From: Cyanobacteria bacterium UBA1221
GTDB lineage: Bacteria; Cyanobacteriota; Vampirovibrionia; Gastranaerophilales; Gastranaerophilaceae
Length of the DNA stretch: 25,985 bases
Assembly (NCBI GenBank): GCA_002309425.1
Contig: DBXD01000069.1
Location: 9,324-35,308 of the forward strand
Reading direction: 5' to 3'
Both the position numbers and the translations under genes were made by a program. The notes under the pieces were generated by a model. That model was not told the DNA's origin and ran no database searches. It saw only the letters and a program-made list of their open reading frames with translations. Of the stretch, positions 21,697-25,985 are shown piece after piece (the stretch's first letter is position 1; each line of letters starts with the position of its first letter).

Positions 21697-23397
21697 ATGA
21701 GTTTTTTAGATAGTTTTTCATCTGGTGCCAAGACCAGAGTACACGTTTCAGTAACTCCCGGTGTCGGGCTTGAAATGATTAAGTTGGATTTAGGAACAAA
21801 TACTGTTGCTGCATACGCTTACAGAGAACTTGCATATAATGAAACAGCAAGAGATATTGTTGATTATGAAAAATTCAAAGAAACAATGATGGAATTATAC
21901 ACTGAATTGGACATCAGTCCAAAGAGTGAAGTCGTTGTTAATATGCCGGTTGTATCTTTCGGTACAATGCAGCTTGGGCTTATGCTTCCGGATGATCAAA
22001 TTACCGGAGCAATACAGGGTGAGGTAGAACAATCATACACCTTCAGAAGAATGGAGCCGATAGTTTCCTGGGTAGGGTTACCGAGTGTTGGTTCCGGAAC
22101 ACCCGGAAATGAAAAAAGACAGATTGTTTATTCTGCTATTCAAAAAGCGGTTGTTGACAATTTAGCAAAAGCATTATCAGAAATCGGTTCTGTACTTGTA
22201 GGTGTTGAAGATTCTTTATCTTCTATTTTCAGAGCATTGGATTATATCGGTGTTACCTCGACACAAATGCAGCCTGATACAACATGGAATTTGTTATTGG
22301 TAAATTCTACCGGATACTCTTTGGTTTCATTATCCGGTAAAAACATAATAGATTACTACGAAGAACCTCTTCCTATAAAATCTTATGAAGGGGATCAGAT
22401 ATATACAGAAATTGCAAATAATGCTCAAATAGCTTTGAGCAGTTATCCTGCAAATTATCTGTATGTCATATCAGATACAGAACAAGTCAGTGCAGAACTC
22501 CTTGTTTCCAAACTGAATACAATGAGTACAATCGGTTTCTTGGAAAATAATTCTTTGAAGAAACAAGATTCTATAATGCCTGTAAGTTTGAATGTTCCTC
22601 CGAATTATGCGAGTGCAATTTCTCTTCAGGTAATTGGTTGTGCCCTGACGGAAGAATCAACGTTCCCTCTTAAATTTAGTTATATGTCATCTGGAGCTTC
22701 ATCTGCTGTTGAGCCCTCATGTATAATAGCTATCGGTGAACACGAAGTAGTATTAACAAAATCTTCCGCATTAAAGGTTGCAGGTATTGCCGCAGCGGTA
22801 ATCATTGGTTTTGTATTCTTGTTATCAAATGTTTTATTCCCGCAACTTCACAAAAATCAATTAAATAAAGTCAGTGAAGTACAAAATAAAATTACGGAAA
22901 TAGATGCGGCAATAAGTGAGTTAAAACCATCAACAAAGCAGGAAGTATTTGATTTAAATACCACAGTAGAAAACGGAGTCAAAGGAAATCGTTCTAAGTT
23001 AATGAACTATGTTGCTGCCGGCGATACAATTCCTGCAAATGTCTGGCTCACATATTTTATGACTCAGGGTGACGGTTTGGTTGATATAAAAGGTGTTTCA
23101 ACAGATGTAAGCGCCGTATACGTATTTTTCAAAAATATGAGAGATTCTCTAATCGGTACAAAATTGAAACTTCAGCAACTTGAGATGGATTCAAAATCTG
23201 TCGATGCAGCTGTTTCCGGAACCGAAGGAAATTACATCTTTGAAATTACAAATATGACAGAAGGTCAATTGGGTGAATTTTCCAATCCGGACGGCGAAAA
23301 CGGTGAAAGCAGCGAAGAAAAGAAACCTCAGGCAGAATCATCCAATCAACAGGATTCCGAGTTGCTTGGTAAAGAGCCAATTGAAGAAGAAGAATAG
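21697..23397 (+). CDS. PilM-PilN-like fusion, type IV pilus inner-membrane platform
   Basis: 566 residues. Residues about 20-330 look like the actin-like cytoplasmic PilM/GspL domain (GLEMIKLDLGTNTVAAYAY as phosphate-1-like loop, ISPKSEVVVNMPVVSFGTMQL, a LVGVEDSLSSIFRAL helix, ATP-site-like LLLVNSTGYSLVSL). One membrane span lies at 359-380. A coiled coil follows (387-410), then a PilN-type periplasmic ferredoxin-like domain (ANVWLTYFMTQGDGLVDIKG ... VYVFFKNMRDSL ... NYIFEITNM). The acidic tail (525-566) is low complexity. In most type IV pilus systems PilM and PilN are separate and joined by a short N-terminal PilN motif; here the two are covalently linked as in GspL. The PilO-like gene follows after 32 bases. 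Confidence 0.82.
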   Translation: MSFLDSFSSGAKTRVHVSVTPGVGLEMIKLDLGTNTVAAYAYRELAYNETARDIVDYEKFKETMMELYTELDISPKSEVVVNMPVVSFGTMQLGLMLPDDQITGAIQGEVEQSYTFRRMEPIVSWVGLPSVGSGTPGNEKRQIVYSAIQKAVVDNLAKALSEIGSVLVGVEDSLSSIFRALDYIGVTSTQMQPDTTWNLLLVNSTGYSLVSLSGKNIIDYYEEPLPIKSYEGDQIYTEIANNAQIALSSYPANYLYVISDTEQVSAELLVSKLNTMSTIGFLENNSLKKQDSIMPVSLNVPPNYASAISLQVIGCALTEESTFPLKFSYMSSGASSAVEPSCIIAIGEHEVVLTKSSALKVAGIAAAVIIGFVFLLSNVLFPQLHKNQLNKVSEVQNKITEIDAAISELKPSTKQEVFDLNTTVENGVKGNRSKLMNYVAAGDTIPANVWLTYFMTQGDGLVDIKGVSTDVSAVYVFFKNMRDSLIGTKLKLQQLEMDSKSVDAAVSGTEGNYIFEITNMTEGQLGEFSNPDGENGESSEEKKPQAESSNQQDSELLGKEPIEEEE

Positions 23398-23429
23398 AAA
23401 TTTGGAATTAACGAAAAAGGAATAAATTA

Positions 23430-24038
23430 ATGGCAGACGAAAATAATCAAAATATGCAAGAAGTATTGATGTTACCGGGAATTATTTTGGTACTGAGTGT
23501 TATAATAGCAATTACTCTGATTATAACAGGTTTAGTCCCTTCAATTCGTGGGTATATGGAGGCTCAGGGGCAATATAAAACCTTGTTAAGCGAACAGAGC
23601 ACAAAAGAACAGACTTTGGAAACTTTGCGTGCCGCAAAAGAAGCAGAAGAAAGTCAACAAGAAGGTTCTTCTGTCGGAGCAAGCAAGGAATTTTTCAGAC
23701 CGCTGGAAACAGGCTCAGATACAGAATCCGTTATTGCAACTGAGTTTAACGAAATATTATCTTTAATGACAGCAAATGCGATAAAAACACGTTCGGTAAA
23801 ATATACCTACGATCCGGAAGATGACAGTTTTGTCCGCGGTGCGGGGGAAAGATTCAGCGTTTGCAAGTTGGATATGTCTATGATTGCTACATATAACGAC
23901 TTCAAAAACTTTATGAAAGAGTTGTATAAACATGAACACTATCTTGACATTGCAAAGGTAGAAATTGTTCCGTATCAGAAGAACAAAACAATCCTTTTGA
24001 TTGAATTACAGCTTAAACTGTATGCTGAAAAAGGTTAA
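23430..24038 (+). CDS. pilO: PilO-like type IV pilus platform protein
   Basis: 202 residues. A short cytoplasmic N-terminus, one membrane span at about 15-37 (LPGIILVLSVIIAITLIITG), a periplasmic coiled coil (45-75), and a small alpha/beta domain (98-200) whose IATYNDFKNFMKELYKHEHYLDI and final beta strand match the PilO periplasmic fold. PilO pairs with PilN to link the platform with the secretin. AAGGA before the ATG and its position 32 bases after the PilM-PilN fusion indicate one operon. No pilP or pilQ follows; instead the stop overlaps the convergent radical SAM gene by three bases. Confidence 0.8.
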   Translation: MADENNQNMQEVLMLPGIILVLSVIIAITLIITGLVPSIRGYMEAQGQYKTLLSEQSTKEQTLETLRAAKEAEESQQEGSSVGASKEFFRPLETGSDTESVIATEFNEILSLMTANAIKTRSVKYTYDPEDDSFVRGAGERFSVCKLDMSMIATYNDFKNFMKELYKHEHYLDIAKVEIVPYQKNKTILLIELQLKLYAEKG

Positions 24039-24898
24039 GAATTAAAATTTGAAAAATCTATGCCAAACACCTGTCTTTTGTTTTGAAGGCAGGTGTTGCA
24101 GTATGGAGTTTCCAAATTTATTCTTTTGGAAAAATCCTTTAAATCCGAGCCGCACCTGCCTCTGTGGTCATTTGCCAGAAACGGACAAGAATAAATCCCT
24201 TTTGTAGTAAGTATTCTTCCGTTCCCGCAATCTAAAGACTGCCGGCCTATTTCTCCGGAAATTTCTTCCGGGCACGCCTTTTTGTCATAATATTTATTTA
24301 TGCAAAGGTTTCTTTCTTTGATGCAAAAACCTACACTATTAAACAGAACCATAAAACTTTTCATTATATCTGAATCGTTTTCATTATAGTAATTTGTAAC
24401 TTCTATAATAGGATTAAAATCATATTTTAGCAGATGTTTTACGGAATGAATAACCTGCCGGAAACTTCCTCTGCCTCGGATTTCATCGTTCTTCATTTCA
24501 TCATAATGAACCATGCTTAATTTAAAAATTATCTCGTAGCTGCTTTCATCCTGTACTCTTTTTAAAAATCGTGCTTTTTTCTCATTAATAAAACTTCCGT
24601 TTGTGCAAATACATACATTTGATTTTTTCAGACATAACCTTAAAATTGTATTAAAGTCGGGATGGGTCATTGGTTCCGCTCCGGTAAGATAAATACAATC
24701 TGTATCTTCATTTTTTATGTCCTCCAGTGTTTTTTTTATAATATCAACCGATATAAAATCTTTTACTTTTCTGGAAATCGGAAAATCAATGTAACAATGC
24801 TTGCAGCGCAAATTACAGTTTTTTGCTGTCATTTCAATAAACAAATTTTTTAAAGATTTAAGTTCACATACCGGGGCTTTTAATATTGCGGTTTTCAT
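24035..24898 (-). CDS. Radical SAM protein with SPASM-like C-terminal cysteines
   Basis: 287 residues from the ATG at 24898, chosen because AAGGAGAGG lies just upstream. The frame remains open 48 codons further up but that part is Tyr/Leu/Lys-rich filler. Cys28, Cys32 and Cys35 (CNLRCKHCY) bind the SAM-cleaving [4Fe-4S] cluster, TGAEPMTHPDF is the SAM-contacting GGEP-like motif, and CICTNGSFI follows. The C-terminal part holds several further cysteines (SLDCGNGR, YSCPF, GRCGSD, YCNTC), suggesting an auxiliary cluster domain of SPASM/twitch type used in peptide or cofactor modification. No precursor peptide or partner is adjacent. The substrate is unknown. Confidence 0.85.
   Translation of the reverse strand: MKTAILKAPVCELKSLKNLFIEMTAKNCNLRCKHCYIDFPISRKVKDFISVDIIKKTLEDIKNEDTDCIYLTGAEPMTHPDFNTILRLCLKKSNVCICTNGSFINEKKARFLKRVQDESSYEIIFKLSMVHYDEMKNDEIRGRGSFRQVIHSVKHLLKYDFNPIIEVTNYYNENDSDIMKSFMVLFNSVGFCIKERNLCINKYYDKKACPEEISGEIGRQSLDCGNGRILTTKGIYSCPFLANDHRGRCGSDLKDFSKRINLETPYCNTCLQNKRQVFGIDFSNFNS
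24066..24097. other. 12-pair hairpin in the 3' end of the radical SAM gene
   Basis: AACACCTGTCTT (24066-24077) pairs with AAGGCAGGTGTT (24086-24097), with one wobble, around an eight-base loop. It lies just after the pilus gene stop on the plus strand and within the last codons of the radical SAM gene. No T-tract follows on either strand, so termination is uncertain. Confidence 0.4.
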
Positions 24899-24994
24899 AT
24901 TTATCCTCTCCTTATTCTGATAAATATATTTTAAAAACAAGAATAAATATTTAAAATTAACCAACAGGGTATAATCAATTTGTATAACGATATT

Positions 24995-25023
24995 TTGTCT
25001 ATTTTGTTTGTTTATATTACAAT
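24995..25023 (+). promoter_or_regulatory. Sigma-70 promoter of pgi
   Basis: TTGTCT (24995-25000), 17-base spacer, TACAAT (25018-25023). Start near 25030; the leader of about 42 bases contains AGGAGA before the ATG at 25072. Confidence 0.65.
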
Positions 25024-25071
25024 GCAGGTATAAAAAGAACAAATTTGGTTATAAAATAAAAGGAGAAATTA

Positions 25072-25985
25072 ATGTTGACAAAAAATTCATCAGTAAAAAC
25101 AAGTTTTTCAGGTGTTGATTTTTCAAAATATTCATCTAAGACATCTGATTTTGTGAGAGAATTTTCCTCTCGTGCTAATAAACCCGGATATTTTTTGAAC
25201 TGGGTAAACCTGCCGTCAGAACAACTCAAAAGAGTTGATGAATTGTATTCTATGGCAGAAAGCTTCAAATCTCAAACCGGTGTTTCTAAATTGAGTGTAA
25301 TGGGTATCGGCGGTTCAAAACATACTGTTGAGCATATGTTATCCATCAATGGTTTAAATATTTGCCAGGATTCCGTGTATTTTTATTCTGACGTTGATTC
25401 AACCAGCTGGAACAGATTTTTGACAAGATTAGGAGATGTAACATCTTCCAATTATATGATTGCATCAAAATCAGGTTCAACTTTTGAAACAAAAGACGGC
25501 TTTTTAAGAATACAGGAAATGCTTATCAATTCATATATGTCAAAAGGTCAGTCAAGAGAAGATGCCGAAAAATCAGCAGCAAAACACTTTATTGCAGTAA
25601 CTGACGGAAACAGCGAGAAGAGTGAGCTTCGCCGTACATCAATTTCTCAGGGCTGGATTGGCGATTTGTATATTCATGATGATGTTGGCGGAAGATTTTC
25701 AGCTTTCGATGACCATGCTTTATTTGCACTTGTTTGGGCTGGTATGTCAAAAGAAGATATGATTTCTATGCTAAAATCGGCACAGGAAATGTCTGAACAG
25801 TCTTTATCTTCCGATTTGGAAATAAATGATGCCCTAAAAGAAGGTATTTTCTGGGCAGATGCAAAATTGAGCGGTATTGATGCATCAGTTCATCAGTATA
25901 TGGGTTCTATGTTTGAAAATACTGTTTATTGGCATGCTCAAATGCAAAATGAATCAGTAAAAGATACTCTTAAACAGGTTGCAAA
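25072..25985 (+). CDS. pgi: Glucose-6-phosphate isomerase, 3' part beyond the window
   Basis: The frame from the ATG at 25072 stays open to the window edge: 304 codons, about two thirds of a typical isomerase. PGI interconverts glucose 6-phosphate and fructose 6-phosphate in glycolysis. Visible motifs are VMGIGGSKHTVEHML (first phosphate-site strand), IASKSGSTFETK (the SKSGTTxET phosphate loop), AVTDGNSEKSELR and DDVGGRFSAFDDHALF, which matches the family signature with GGR(F/Y)S. The catalytic Glu and His/Lys further on are outside the window or near its end. AGGAGA six bases upstream supports the start. Its own promoter lies in the region shared with the divergent radical SAM gene. Confidence 0.92.
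   Translation, partial: MLTKNSSVKTSFSGVDFSKYSSKTSDFVREFSSRANKPGYFLNWVNLPSEQLKRVDELYSMAESFKSQTGVSKLSVMGIGGSKHTVEHMLSINGLNICQDSVYFYSDVDSTSWNRFLTRLGDVTSSNYMIASKSGSTFETKDGFLRIQEMLINSYMSKGQSREDAEKSAAKHFIAVTDGNSEKSELRRTSISQGWIGDLYIHDDVGGRFSAFDDHALFALVWAGMSKEDMISMLKSAQEMSEQSLSSDLEINDALKEGIFWADAKLSGIDASVHQYMGSMFENTVYWHAQMQNESVKDTLKQVA

Noticed and set aside
24066..24097. Bidirectional intrinsic terminator between pilO and the radical SAM gene
   Set aside because: The stem is good but no T-tract follows on either strand and it lies within coding sequence; kept only as a hairpin.
24899..25042. Forty-eight-codon N-terminal extension of the radical SAM gene
   Set aside because: The strong Shine-Dalgarno sits just before the ATG at 24898 and radical SAM homology begins after it.

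Overview
The window is an AT-rich stretch of ordinary bacterial chromosome with tightly packed genes. It suggests a Gram-negative-type anaerobe or fermenter on the cyanobacterial side of the tree, most like gut Gastranaerophilales (Melainabacteria). That placement is inference. It rests on a TolC-type outer-membrane factor together with Mini-RNase III (a family known mainly from Firmicutes and cyanobacteria), the MEP isoprenoid route (ispF), a short SigA/RpoD-like sigma factor, a type IV pilus platform, and a flavin reductase-rubredoxin protein typical of anaerobes. No IS element, prophage or CRISPR array is visible.

Layout. 1-3190: three lineage-specific proteins, one an integral membrane protein and one with a possible phosphoribosyltransferase-like core. 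3190-3935: a tRNA-Pro(GGG) gene on the minus strand. It is surrounded by partial copies of its own 5' and 3' ends and by many short palindromes, and this is the most unusual part of the window. 3936-7764: ispF tail-to-tail with dnaB, then an AMMECR1-like/alpha-alpha-toroid fusion. 7934-9949: a 671-residue acidic helical-repeat protein, followed by two facing terminators. 10159-14366 (minus): a TPR membrane protein, a TolC-family protein, flavin reductase-rubredoxin and a DUF3137-type membrane protein. 14516-17341 (plus): a response regulator, a histidine kinase and tadA, apparently one operon behind a good sigma-70 promoter. 17338-17934 (minus): mrnC behind a small XRE regulator. 18035-18904: a capsule-type glycosyltransferase sharing its control region with the XRE gene. 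18870-21587 (minus): nadA-rlmB-sigma factor. 21697-24038: a PilM-PilN fusion and a PilO-like protein. 24035-24898 (minus): a radical SAM protein. 25072 to the window end: glucose-6-phosphate isomerase, cut by the window edge.

Regulatory signals can be read well here. Several promoters have a TATAAT-like -10 with an upstream TG (TGnTATAAT type). Two minus-strand genes, the TolC-family gene and the XRE regulator, have the -10 hexamer exactly six bases before the ATG and no Shine-Dalgarno between, so their mRNAs may be leaderless. Shine-Dalgarno positions support shorter starts than the longest open frame for dnaB, the TPR gene, the kinase, the sigma factor and the radical SAM gene. The given coordinates use those starts.

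Candidates for something undescribed: the tRNA-Pro repeat/palindrome cluster with a promoter that abuts a truncated tRNA copy; the AMMECR1-like/toroid fusion; the helical-repeat protein with an annexin-like C-terminal segment; and a histidine kinase whose G1 (DxG) box is missing.
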